A DNA stretch of 64,000 nt from Setoptus koraiensis. Lineage: Eukaryota; Arthropoda. The notes under the pieces are model-generated. The model saw only the letters and a program-made list of their open reading frames with translations. It made no database searches and had not been told where the DNA came from. Positions 10,776 to 23,000 of this stretch are shown here, one piece after another. The position numbers and the translations under genes are program-made. Location of the stretch: the NCBI GenBank assembly GCA_048013815.1, contig CM106586.1, forward strand, positions 3,286,001-3,350,000. The letters are read 5' to 3'. The number at the start of each line of letters is the position of its first letter. The stretch's first letter is position 1.

Positions 10776-11576
10776 ACCCTCTAAATAGCGACTTGTTTAT
10801 AATATCAAAATGTCGAGTATTTGCATTCTTACATCGGCTTTTCTAACACAAATGTATATGAAAGAGCTCTGGAAATAATAAACCAATACGATACCATATT
10901 AGCACGTGATGGATTAATAATATTATTCTGAAATTAATTTGAAGAGAAGAAATGCACTGCAATGATCTGCGGATTGTCCGCTTGAGTATTTTCAGCCATC
11001 GTCAGAAAAAAAAATACAATGTGGCCGAAAACTCTAGTCACACTAGTACATTATTCTTGCGTGGATTCCAGTGCACAAGGTTATTTGCCACTGTACTCAA
11101 CGCTCATCTTTTCTCGATCCAGCGTGTTCCTCGCATGATACAGCGAGGTAGCCTTATTGTTAGTTTAGATAGGGTCTGAATAGAAGTGAGTTGTCTTAAC
11201 TTTTTTCGGCGAGATCAATCCAATCTATTTCTTCGGTTAATCCAATATTCGGGTTGATTTCTGGTCTATTTTGGTCTCGTGAGCATAATCAAATGGGAGA
11301 CAGTAAGCCTCTTAATAGAGGCACAATCAGCTATAAAATATCTTATGACTGATGGCCGATGTAAAGAGGCGTTGATCGGATTTTTCTTCGAGTTGATCAG
11401 GCTATGATTTTGGTACAAAGCAGCAATATGGTTTACAGCTCGAGTGTGCGCTAGTGTGTAGTGTTGCCAACTGAGGAGTATCCTATTACCAATCCAAAAA
11501 TTTAGTACGAAATCTCAATTCCGAAAGCAATCTCCTGAGTCAATGCAGCGACTTTTGAATAAATAGAGAAGAAAAA
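10776..11576. other. Divergent intergenic region, Pus3 / serine protease
   Basis: 800 bp between two divergently transcribed genes. No coding exon is evident. It should hold both promoters; a TATAAAATA sequence at 11332-11340 is on the protease side. Confidence 0.5.
11332..11340 (+). promoter_or_regulatory. Candidate TATA box upstream of serine protease
   Basis: TATAAAATA, about 240 bp before the start codon. This would imply a leader of about 200 nt. A sequence match only. Confidence 0.3.
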
Positions 11577-12725
11577 ATGGGTCCTGTTCTCGTGCAAACA
11601 CTGATGTATGCTACTACATGTGTTTTGTTGGCGATCTTAGTTCTAGCGCCTCACGAACATTTGGCAACAAGTGTTGCGGAACAACTAGAGCCAAAGGACG
11701 AGCCAGAATATGGCGATCATGAATCCGTGGAAGCGAATGAAAGGATCAATTCACCATTGTCTTGTGAGGTGGGATACGAAGGAGAGAAAATAAAATGGGA
11801 GCAAACAAAAGGAGATACAGAAGTTATGCCACCGAAAGAAAATACAGATTCGAAAGCTCACAGACCGGAAACGCACAAAGCTAAAAAGCGTTACGACGAT
11901 GATATCGGTGAATGTGGTATAAATCCGAATCCTTCTAGCCAAAAATGGATACCGGATAAGCAAAACATGAAAAGAATTCTTGGAGGCGAGGAGGCATCTC
12001 ATGGGGATTTCCCTTGGTTAGTGTATCTGCAAACAAAAGAAGGTATAACAACCTACGTTTGTGGTGGCTCAATCATACATGAGCAAATTGTAATAACAGC
12101 TGCCCATTGTGATTTTTCTGCAAGTACTGTGATCTTTGCTGGCGCACATGATCTATCGGTGCCCATGTCTGAAGGTGAAATATATCAACTGCGAAGAATT
12201 GAATATTTTGAAAGGCACTCCCATCTCGATGTAGCACTACTCAAACTAAGTAAGCCATTGCTATGGACAGATTATGTTAGACCTATATGCTTGCCACAAG
12301 CCGGGACAGGAAATCAATATCCTGATGATTTGGATCCAGGAACAAATGTCACTATAGCTGGCTGGGGAGTCAAAGGGTACGAATTTGGTCTACGAAAATT
12401 CCCAATCAAAACATTAGCTGCTGTTGTACCAATCCAGAGTCGTGCTTCTTGCTCGCGGAGAACACAGGAGATATTTATTGCTAATCTTGAAGCAGAAGAA
12501 TTTTGTACATTCGCACCAGTTGAAACTCGGAAAGATCCTCGGACAGCATGCCACGGTGATTCGGGTGGGCCAGCCTTGTATGTCAGGAATGGTCGGTGGG
12601 AAGTTTTTGGTATAATAAACCGAGGACATGCTGACTGTACCTTGGGAATTACTATCTACTCGAAGCTGAATACAGTTAAGATCAATATTGAACGTTTTTT
12701 GAGAAACAAATCCGGCTTTCGATAA
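11577..12725 (+). CDS. Secreted S1-family serine protease with long acidic pro-region
   Basis: 382 aa. A signal peptide (about 1-34) is followed by a 100-residue charged, Glu-rich pro-region, then activation after Arg133 (NMKR|ILGG). The protease domain has the triad H177 (TAAHC), D218 (HLDVALL) and S329 (GDSGGP). The residue equivalent to chymotrypsin 189 is Thr323 and 190 is Ala324 (RTACHGDSGG), so trypsin-like cleavage after Arg/Lys is not expected; a chymotrypsin-like or unusual preference is inferred. A Cys in the pro-region (C113, GECGI) may tether it to the catalytic domain, as in many invertebrate protease zymogens. No clip domain with six Cys is visible. The coding region has no intron. 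Possible roles are digestion, immunity or, in a parasite or plant feeder, secretion; none can be chosen from sequence alone. Confidence 0.93.
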   Translation: MGPVLVQTLMYATTCVLLAILVLAPHEHLATSVAEQLEPKDEPEYGDHESVEANERINSPLSCEVGYEGEKIKWEQTKGDTEVMPPKENTDSKAHRPETHKAKKRYDDDIGECGINPNPSSQKWIPDKQNMKRILGGEEASHGDFPWLVYLQTKEGITTYVCGGSIIHEQIVITAAHCDFSASTVIFAGAHDLSVPMSEGEIYQLRRIEYFERHSHLDVALLKLSKPLLWTDYVRPICLPQAGTGNQYPDDLDPGTNVTIAGWGVKGYEFGLRKFPIKTLAAVVPIQSRASCSRRTQEIFIANLEAEEFCTFAPVETRKDPRTACHGDSGGPALYVRNGRWEVFGIINRGHADCTLGITIYSKLNTVKINIERFLRNKSGFR

Positions 12726-14626
12726 TAGACGACAAAGAAAAGCACAGTAAACTTTAGAAAAGAAGTCAGCAGGTGACAACAAAACAGAGACAGACCTTTA
12801 CTGAACTACGCTCGATAAACATAAGATTCTTCTTGCCAATATCTGGCCGATCTTTACATGAAAGAAAGGTTTATTGGCGACCCAACTTTTTCGTAGTTTT
12901 TGAAATAATGTAAATTCATGCGCGCTTTGTAGATCGTCTGCCATTGGGTGCAGAAAATTTCTATATTCTCTAGATTTCTAACATGATGCGCTCGTTGGCC
13001 TTTGATATCTGAGCCGCATGAATCATTTATAATTATCTCTTGAGAATAATAGAGAAGTTTCACAAATCCAAACGCTCACCGCTCAAACGTTGAAAACGCT
13101 CACCGCTCGAGATGCGATAATCTAGGATTGTCTATTTCATACTCGCGCAGATAAGTCTACAAGAACACAGCAGCAAAAGATTCCGAAATCTATTACATAT
13201 TCTCAAAAATCAAAAAACTCATGTCTATGTACGGTCCAAGTATATGTATCTCGAGCGCGTGAATCTACACTCTTCATACAGTCTTACACTAGTTCTGTAT
13301 CCGCATTTCGCAGGTTTGATATATCATTTCATTCTGAGCACATCAAGCGCTAGCTATTCACATTTATCGAAATGTTTTCTGGAATATGTCGATACCAACA
13401 CAAAAGTATATTAATTTATAATGTGTCAACTTTATCATCAAGAGGATCTGATGTTCCAAATGACACTTATTGAAGCCGTCTATTCATGGTTGACAACAAT
13501 GAATGGCAGGCTTCTGATGATGCATACGCTTACATTACTGACAGAATCGGCAGCAACAATAGATGAGGTGCCTGCTCGCTGGGCCTCCCAAGCAAAAGAT
13601 GAACGTCTATTCAACGTGCCAGAATGGTCGCCGACCGGTTTGAACAATAATGCTCTTCGAGATTGCCATCATTTGAAAGATTGTGTTTTTTAATCTGGAA
13701 TGATCTATCCCATGCATGTTTTGTTGACTTTGGCAAATTTCTGCCGTAGTAACAGGCAATTAGAACACTGTCCTAGGAAAGGGGAGTGTGTGATTCAAAA
13801 TATATATGACAGTTATATTTTTCATCTATCGCCATTGTAAAACTCCTGAGAAAATTTTCCGATGGCATGAATAATATTCGCCATGTTTCTATAATATTTG
13901 TGTTCTCAGGAAGTTTGTATCGCTGGCTCACAATGGCGATATGTGAAAACGGTATAACTACCATTTGTAATTTGAGTAATCGACTTCCCTTTCCCAGCAT
14001 ATCGTTCTAATTGCATGTTGCTATTGCACGAAATTAATCAGAGTCAACAAGACGGGCTATGAGACGGATCAATCCCGGTGGAAAAGTATGATCCTCCAGA
14101 TATAGGCGGACCTTGCAAGCAGCATGATGCCGACAGGAGTTGGTCGCCAGCTAAAAAACGAGGGAAAGAGAGCGAGAGAGTCAGGCTTGTATGAACTACT
14201 AACAATACTGTCTACCAAACTTCTAAAGTTAACATTGAAACTAACATGGAGTCAAGGGAATTGGATAAATGTACCTAACCATTTCCAACTATTTTTGTTC
14301 CGAGACTGGTGATGATCCTTGCCGTACCAACGATATTAGTGCTGTCATTATGTCACGAGTGAGCTATTTGCCACCTCCCAACTAGAGATCTATGAGTCAA
14401 CAGGGGACTTTCACGTAAGTCCCATTCTCCAAATATTCTATTTATAAAATTTCAATAATATCGAAATAATAAAACTTTGTACATAAACTGAATCATTTTG
14501 CCATCATATAGAGATATTATCATTGGATACAGTACTTTGAAATGACAATATTGTTCTATTGGAGAAAATCATTGTGAAATATAGCTGAACACCAATTGCC
14601 ACTCTAACTAACCAACCAAATAAAAT
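12726..14626. other. Intergenic region with a direct-repeat pair
   Basis: 1.9 kb of AT-rich DNA. Short open frames (for example around 13421-13693) lack family features and I do not call them. A 15-bp direct repeat, AAACGCTCACCGCTC, occurs at 13070-13084 and 13094-13108 (24-bp period). Nothing else is recognised. Confidence 0.55.
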
Positions 14627-14878
14627 ATGCATATCTCGAACTTATCAAAATTGCTTGTTGTGGCGCTTCTTATTGCCACATTGATCTGCTCAGTTATTGG
14701 TCAGGACAAGAAAGAAGCAGCGAAAAAGAAATGCTGGTCCAAGGAAGACAAAGAGAAGATTAGAGAGTGCCTCAATGCGTTGGGCGAAGCGGCCACTATC
14801 GGTTTAGAAAGTCTGGAAATGATGAGAAAACTCTCAGGCAGGGTTATGGCCGATGATTACTATCATGGACGCTTCTAA
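14627..14878 (+). CDS. Small secreted orphan protein (83 aa)
   Basis: A clear signal peptide (about 1-25, LLVVALLIATLICSVIG|Q) is followed by a Lys-rich stretch (DKKEAAKKKC) and a short helical segment (KEDKEKIRECLNALGEAATIGLESLEMMRKL) ending in an acidic/aromatic tail (DDYYHGRF). Two Cys in the mature part could form one disulfide. No family is recognised. The ATG is preceded by an A-rich context (aaaatATG). It could be a secreted effector, a peptide precursor or a hemolymph protein; the tail has no amidation signal (GKR). The strong signal peptide and clean stop support a real gene. Confidence 0.65.
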   Translation: MHISNLSKLLVVALLIATLICSVIGQDKKEAAKKKCWSKEDKEKIRECLNALGEAATIGLESLEMMRKLSGRVMADDYYHGRF

Positions 14879-15576
14879 ACAGACGCTAGACTTCAAAGCT
14901 TCAAACTTTAAGCAACATTTCTGCATCATGTAGAAGTCATCAATTAAGGCTCGTTTTGAATGTTCAGAAATCAATCATTAAAATATAAAAGTCTCGCAAG
15001 ATATCTAAATCTTTATATTTATTTTCCATTGTTACATTAACTTGAAAACAATCTCTCACCTGTCAGTCAGTTGATTTTTTTCTCTCGATCACATCAAGCA
15101 CTTTTTTCCTCGGTAACATGAGAAGTTCCCTGTCGTAAACTCGAGCTATGTAATAACAGTAACTTATGCGAGATAGCAAAGATTCCGAAGGTTCATGTTC
15201 AATGTAGCTTGCAACTGTGTTTGATGACACAACTAATTGCCTTTCTTGTAGACAATCTGAGTCAACGATGTAACTCTTTGTGGCCGATATGGCTGATTTA
15301 AGTTCAGTTACATCTTTCAGGCGAAGTAATAATTTGCAACGATTTCCTGACTGAGATTAAATCAAAGATTGCTTAGAATGATTGTTCTAACAAGGAACGA
15401 GCGAAAAAATGTATGAGAAACAAAAAGGAAGCGTAGGGTTTCCATGACTACTAAGAGGATTGCAGCAGGCGAAATCAACATAATAAAGACTTAATAATTG
15501 AACAGCTTTTATTGGTGGTAGAAAAAAAAATCACGACTTTGTTTTTGCTAGTCCACAGTTACTCACATAAATATAA
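14879..15576. other. Intergenic region, no feature seen
   Basis: 700 bp of AT-rich sequence between the small secreted protein and the end of Sgf11. No open frame of interest. It probably contains the 3' UTRs of both convergent genes. Confidence 0.5.
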
Positions 15577-15900
15577 CTAGTTGTTGGCCGATCTTTTGGC
15601 CGACCTTGATGGCATTCTCCCCATGCCCATACATTTCTCGAGGTGTGGCGCTAGCCTGGCAGCGGCCAAATTACGATCACAATTGGGACAGATACAATTG
15701 TACTGCTTCTTTGTCTTGGTCAATGGCTGACCAAAAACATCTAAACCGGCCTCGTCCTTAATTTTGCATGACTCATCGCCTGCATCCGTAAATATTAATC
15801 CCATCTTAGCCGCTCGATGAATTTGTAGGCACTCACTGAATATCACATAGTCGATCAAATTAGCTAATATGTCATCTGGACTCGGGCCTGCGCTGGACAT
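15577..15900 (-). CDS. Sgf11: SAGA-associated factor 11 homolog (ATXN7L3/Sgf11)
   Basis: Subunit of the SAGA deubiquitinase module that removes ubiquitin from histone H2B. 107 aa. N-terminal helix DDILANLIDYVIFSECLQIHR matches the Sgf11 segment that packs with Sus1/ENY2. After a linker comes the zinc finger CPNCDRNLAAARLAPHLEKCMGMGR with C-x2-C...H-x3-C spacing, followed by a basic tail (SRSAKRSANN). Fly Sgf11 is longer, so this is a minimal version limited to the two functional parts. The coding region has no intron. It lies downstream of the calbindin gene on the same strand. Confidence 0.93.
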   Translation of the reverse strand: MSSAGPSPDDILANLIDYVIFSECLQIHRAAKMGLIFTDAGDESCKIKDEAGLDVFGQPLTKTKKQYNCICPNCDRNLAAARLAPHLEKCMGMGRMPSRSAKRSANN

Positions 15901-17005
15901 TCTGGTTCCTGTCCGAAAATTGAGTGTAATAATATATGCAATGATACCATCATATTATTATGCAATATCGAAAAATGTATGATGGAATGAATGATAAACA
16001 AAATAATGCCTGCCGACCTCTTTTCATCAGCATGCGGCTTCTGGACGGGCATGCGTGTTATTGTGTTTGTATTCGTGATTGTAAGAAGAAAACACATAAT
16101 TCGCTCGATTTTCCAGGATCTGATCCATTCTGTTGTTCTTTTTGTGAAGGAAATATTAACAGCTTTGATGATTCGAATTGGTTTCCGGTGAGTTTCCACC
16201 AGAACGCTACTCTCCACCGATCATGAATAAATAAAAAAAGCGTTATCATATGAGCGTTGTTTGCTACAATACGAGAGGAATTCGTCTCAGAATAGACCCC
16301 CAGTCCACTGAAGTGGAGGCATACTTCAGCAAAAATAGACAAGCGGTGGCTAGTAGTCACTTGTTGCTCGCGTCAATTAAACAAGAACGAGGCCAATCAC
16401 TTGAAAGGACGGATTGGCTATGATTCGGAGCGTCCGACGCTTTAGAGCTTTTATATTGTTGGAACAATGAGTCTCTTGAAGAATTAATTTCCAACTTTTC
16501 AGTTGAGGTAACATCGCACTAAGCTTTTGTTTGCTTGTGCAGACTGTGCACCGTAGAGAGAAAAGAGATTGAAACATTGTCAGAGATACATTTAGTTATT
16601 TATTGCTGCTAATTTTAGTTGATCAAGACGGTCAAGAATGGTTAGTATTATTTCTTCATTAACATAGATTCGGTAGCTGAAGTTTAATTACACTGCTGAT
16701 AAAAAACTGGTACAGCGAGTCCTCACTAAAACAAAGCTGATTGATTTAAATATTTGAACAGTCAATAGTACAAGTTCTGCTTTTGATTGCTGTAATATGC
16801 TGCAGTTGTGTATATAGGTAGTTGTGGTAATTATTAATACAGATTATTATTATCCAATTCTTACTATGCCCGATTAATGTTTGTATACATGTTATGTCAT
16901 TAGATAGATATCGTTGATATGTTATAGTCCAATAATAAGAATATTTTCAAAGATTCATCAAAATGATTGGTCATAGATCTAATCTATTCAGCTAACACCA
17001 ATATC
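15901..17005. other. Intergenic region between Sgf11 and calbindin 3' end
   Basis: 1.1 kb, AT-rich. Short overlapping frames on both strands around 15960-16360 have no family features. It should hold the Sgf11 promoter and the calbindin 3' UTR. Confidence 0.5.
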
Positions 17006-20000
17006 TTAGTTGCCCGCACTTGCCACTAATTCTGCTTGTGTCTCCTCATCTAGAGCATGCTTGGATAGAGCCAATAAAACAATGGTCAGTTCCTTTTTGT
17101 TTATTTTTCCATCTCCATTTGAGTCGCATCCTTGCATTACCATACGCTCGAATTCCTCGATATCTTGTGTCTCTGGATCCTGTTTATTTTATCAATAAAA
17201 TAACAATTCTCTGAGTTAGAGCTAGGAAAACTTTGGACGGTCTCACAGTCAGTTGCTGAGTTGTGTTGGGCTATGGACCAACGAACTGCGTTCTCGTACC
17301 AACAAAGGTGACTTACCTTTCCTAGAAAGTCCATCAGGTCCTTGATGAAGCCTTTGAGTTCCTCGTTTTCGATGATGCCATTATGGTCCTATAAAAAGTA
17401 TAAAATCAAGCAATTAAAAGTTAGATCTAACAGCGTATCGTGGGCATTATCACAATCAATTATTGTCCGCTGATACCAACTCTATCGTATAGATTAAATA
17501 TGCGCTCGATGTCCTGTTTAACGAGTTTCTTGCTGCCACGGAATATGCCTGAACATTGTAGAAAATTCTCTTTGATTGATAGCAATCTAGCGTTGTTATA
17601 TTCATACAGTTTTGGTGATAATCAAAAAGAAAATATAGAAGATGATAATTATAGTTGCAGCTGAAATCATATAATTAGAGCATATCACAAGAGATTGCCT
17701 GATGAACTCACCTGGTCATTTCGCTTAGTTGCAATTTTCCATCTTTGTTTTGGTCGAATATTTTCAATAGAGTTTGTGTATACTCCTCGAGCTTTTCGTC
17801 ATTTATAGAATTACTTCTATTGTGATGCTTATTACTTGATGAGCCCGATTGTTGTTTTAACAGTAGATCTCTAAGAAAATTCTTCAACTCATCCGAATCA
17901 ATAAATCCACTAGAGTCCACATCATATCTGGCCCAGATCTGATTTGCATTCGAATAAAATATAATGAATGTTGTAGAATAATGATCGATATATTCTCAAT
18001 CATCATCATGTATATGCATCGTATGTAAGTTACTCACTTTCATAAATTCTACGCTTGAGTCAACTTGATTTTCGAATTTGAACAATAACATGAAACTCTC
18101 ATCCAATGGGAGCAACTGGGCCAGCTACACAAAGTTCAATATGGCGGTTGAGTGTTTGAAGCGGGTTAAAAAAAACGCGGGTTAGAAAAACGCCGGTAAG
18201 CCTGGAGAAAATTGGGTTTAGGGGGAGAAAAATCTACTAGATCAGAATGTAGATGGTGCTCACCTCTCTTATGTCGATCCTTCCATCTTTGTTGTTATCG
18301 TAGGCATCCATGAAGGCCTTTTTGAGCTCTTGAAGGAGGGCCTCACTCAAAGGCTAGATAAGTGATACAGGTGTTATGTTTGAATGATTAGACAGATGGC
18401 TGAATAGTTCTGCATAGGATAAGATGATTCAGACTGCCAGCTACGATATGTTGGTTAGAAAATGTTCTGGGACAAACTGCTAATTTGAAGCGTGACTAAC
18501 ACCGCGCTTGTTTTTATCATAGGAATGATTGCTGGGCTCGACCAGACTAGTCAATAATAGATTGCTATTCGATTTTCGAAACAAAAACTTTTCAAACTAC
18601 TTCTTTTCCCGATCATTACATGAGAATTATACGAGAATCGCACGTGAATTACACGAGAAGTCTGAAACTTGCTGAGAAGGACAATCGCTGCGATCCGGCC
18701 AAATTTTGGGTCTCGAACGCTTCTGTATTCACCGATTGTGGGATATCGAAAACTCAAAAAATTCGCTGGACGTTCACAGCGAATCGGTCGACCGATGATG
18801 ATATTCGGAAAAAAAAATCAGAACATTATTTTCCAAAGAAAGTGCCGAAAGAAAATTTCGGAAGCATTGGCCCTGATATTTGGGTCGTGTCGGGCGACGA
18901 CTGTCGCATCGAACTCAATAGACTGTTCCGATGAATCAGTACCTTACTGCTACAAATTCTAACTTATTGAAATTGATCTTCCGTGAGAATGCGTAGAACG
19001 AGGCCGGTTTCGAGAGCGAGAATCTCTGGAAAACTGAAACATTTTCCGAAAACATTCATAGACACGGTACACTGTGGGGGTGGCATGCCTGAGAGCGTCT
19101 CTAATCATACCAGACGATGTCTGGTTGACCAAATTTGCCTAATTGTATCAGTTTCACTTTGCGAGAGCGCGAACGTGAGCACTATTTAAAATGATACGGT
19201 CGGTTCATATTGTAGCGGGAGGCTATAATTAGAGATGCCAACTCTAAAGGAGAGCAACGGTCACAGCGGCGGACCTGTAATCTTGTGTCCAGCTTGGATG
19301 TGCCGCTGACAGTTAGACAGAATGGGGTCACGTGCTGCGCTTGGAGTGGCGTTATTTTGGGCGCAAGCACGCGCCTGACACACAAATCGGTTATAAAATC
19401 AGATTGTATTTCATGGTGGCTGGTTAGGCGTGCTTTTGATACAAAATGTGCAACTTGTGAATGTGTGCATTTCGCCAGTATATTCACCTGTGTTGTGTTA
19501 ACTTTGGCCGCTCGCTGGGGCCAAAGTTTGGCCAGTTCGACCACCACATTAGGCATATTACATAATGATGATATCGCTAATATATTAGGCAGATGGCTGA
19601 GCTTGCGAGACGGCCGCCAGTGGGCCGGCCGATTACTAATAATTGTGATTGGTTTCGTGTGCGGGTGCCATCAACAATAAACCCGCAACAATTTGGCCTA
19701 GGCCCTAGGTTCACCTATGGCACCTTTCGCGCCTTTGGCCCCGCGAATACGATCATTTGGCCGGCTATTAGCCATTGGCTCGGCTGTCAGCTAGTCAGCG
19801 AGTCGGCGAGTCGGCGAGTCAGCGAGTGATGTAAGCGCGCCGGGCCAAGGTGATTTTTATTGGCGCGCGTATATAATATAGATCTTTGTTTGTTTTCTTA
19901 ATTTATAGTCACTATGTGTTTATATGACTACATTAACGGGGCACAAAAACAAGCACTTATGTAATAACAGAAGCCGAGCCAGTGGAGTGAACTGCCTGTA

Positions 20001-23000
20001 ACGTGGTAACAACTGACTGGCGTTGCGAGCGCAAGAGCGAGACAGCGAGAGCAGGGGGCAATTAGTCGGCCGGTTGCACAGCCTGCACGCGGGCCCCAAT
20101 TGCGCAACAACAACAACAACAACAATTGTCACTATTGTTGGCGGCGCGCGCGCGTGTAGCCATTTCGAAAAGGGGCCCTCTGTGTAATTTGCATTTTGGC
20201 TGCGCCGGCGGTGTCTGCACGCAGATTGTGGGGCCCAGAATCTGGAGTGTATCAGCGAGTCTATGCCAGACAGTCCGTGCCACAGAGACTCTATGATAGT
20301 GACTCTATGAGAGTCCGTGCGGGGGTCTATGCGAAACAGTCCATAAAGCGCGGCGATGCTGCCGGCCAACTTATGACTTGAAGATCAGGCATATCATTAG
20401 AGCGTCTGTTTGCTTGTTTTTTTTTCTCGCTCGCCCGTTTTTGCTGAAATACTCATTACAGTGCAAATGTAGCTCGTGTCCGTGTGTATCGCATAGTGGC
20501 ATAGTCACATAGAGGCGCTCTGGTGGCGCGCAAACAACAAAATTGGAGCTAGACTCTCTCTAGCTAGCTGCTAGAGAGAGCGAAAGCTGGAGAGACGGAG
20601 GCAAAAATCTATTTGTTTATCAGCCGGCTACTCTCACCTTTCACCGGCCCGGCCCCATTATATTCACGATTACCGTTGGCCGCTAGAGCCGCTCTCTGCC
20701 GCGAGGGCCACCAATGAACACGAAAGATGATCTAACTGGCACATTGTAGCATTGCGGCGCATAGGTGACTCGAGCATAATAGTTAGTCAAATGTCTAATA
20801 GTGACCCCCACCAATGGCTGCCTATCCATGCGACCTATAACTGCGACTGATGGATGCCCGTGGCCCGTGATGCCGGCCCTGCCTAGGGCCACATTAGCAA
20901 TCTAATCTAGTTCAACACACTACATGTGTGTAATGTATGCACACTTAGCCTGTCAGACATGAGGGGGTTGGGGCCTCATTGAAAGATACACAGTCATTTA
21001 TGGCGAGAATATACCCACAGAAGGCGCAAGTCGCCCGATAGGCCACTTGAATGCACGCCAAACACTACATACATACCGGGCCCCGTGACAGATCACTTGA
21101 TAGGTATGTGTGGCATGCAAAGGTGGGGCGCATCCAGCTTGACACGTAATCAGTTTGTACAATTCGAGCCCGACGTTCTTTCGAATTCCGAACGATTCCG
21201 AGTCGACTTGTCCGGTTTTTGTTGCGCAAAAACGGTGATGTTATCTGAACATTGGAACATTAGGCCGAATGTGTCGCAAATTCTGAAATATCTGTTCTGG
21301 TTTCATAACTCGACTTGGGCGAAACATTTCAAGACGACGAAATCTGGCATCGCATATCAGCCAGTCAGGAATTTATGTTCAAGTTTGCCACAAATACCTA
21401 TCGACTCAATAGTATCGAGCAATTTCGCAAAATCAGAGGCGCGATAGGTGGCGGGCTGTATCTATCGGAGCATCAGATAGATAGAGAGAAAGAGAGAGCA
21501 TTAATATATATAGATAGCGGCTAAATGTTGCATAGATGACTGAATAGATAATGAGGCCAACATTCATCAATAAGTGTTTATCTGTGTCCCCTCGCGCAAC
21601 GGCTTAAGGGGCGATAATGACCAACACATGTTAGCGATATGTCGATATGCAATCTCTGTTTGGCCGGCACCAGTGAACTCGATCAATATCCGTTATCGGG
21701 GACATATCGCTAATGCTATCTAGTTATACAAACTGCCCGTATGAGGGCTCATAATGAAGACATTATGCGCACAAAAAGCCTTCTTTTATTGACCAATTTT
21801 AATTATGATAAAAGGATGCACTAACAAATGCAAATTATTATTATCATTACGGCATGTACGGCCGACGAAATAATGCTAAGCGTGCGCTGCATTTTGGCTG
21901 AATTGTTCACCAAATCGATGGTCTGGCGATAATAATTGAGACCATTGACCATGATGAATCATGGTCAATGGTCAACGAAATGGTGCCATCGAAGGCAGAG
22001 TTGCATGCATTTTGTGCAAATCAACCAAATGCAAATGGGAACGGACTAAATTTTCGCGCATATCCATTTATTTATCCGTCGCATGGTCCACACATACCTA
22101 TCGCATACTGATGAAGTTGCCTGTGCGCCTCAAGCGCCCCAATAACCGATGGCCTCAAGTGCCCAATGGCCGCCCCCATTCGGGCCTCACACACAGCTGA
22201 CTCAAATGGGCTCGGCCGACAATGTCGAGGCAATATCCAGATGTGGCTGTTTACCTGTCCAGAGACTGCGTCCAGTTGCGACCAGCGCCTCTAGAATATA
22301 TATGTATAAATATATATGGCATTATATTGCTCTATTGACATGGCCAAGCGGGCTGAAACTGCCCGTTTGGCAAGCTAGACGTGGCAAGCTAGACGTGGCA
22401 AGCTAGACGTGGCAAGCTTCGGGTGGCTTTAATCGCCGGTCTGGCCACTGTCTGGGAACATTTGGGCCTCGTTATGAATTTTGGCCATTACGTGGATAAT
22501 ATTGTTTGTTTTGCCACTTTTCAGCTGCCAGTCGCCAGCCACCAACAGCGACACCGGATTGGCGCCGTCATCCATCTTGTGTCCAGCCAGAGATCTTGTG
22601 CGCCCGCTTGCCGCCGCGAGCTGGCCGGATAAACTTGTAGCCAGACTCAATTTGAAAATGAGCCCCACAACGAGCTTCGCGTTGTTACTCAATCTGTTAT
22701 GCTGACATACAAATTATATGCAAGTGCTTTGCAATTTGCAAATCTCTCGCTCTCTTTCGAGTCAGCGACATGCGACATTAAATCTTTGCCTCTTTGACAA
22801 CTCATTGCGTTGCTAGGCACGAAGCACGCGCTGCCAGTGGGGCCCCACTGGCAGCGCGTCACTGGCAAGACCAAGAGCATGGTCGCTGACCCGGCCATTA
22901 GGGCAATCACACGCACAACAAGGCTAAACGAATGAAAAATAGTCCACTGAAAAATAGTGGCCATAATTTTTCAAAAATGCGCCGGCCCCAACAGCACCGG

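Noticed and set aside
13421-13693. 90-codon frame in AT-rich intergenic DNA
   Set aside because: No signal peptide, domain or convincing codon pattern.
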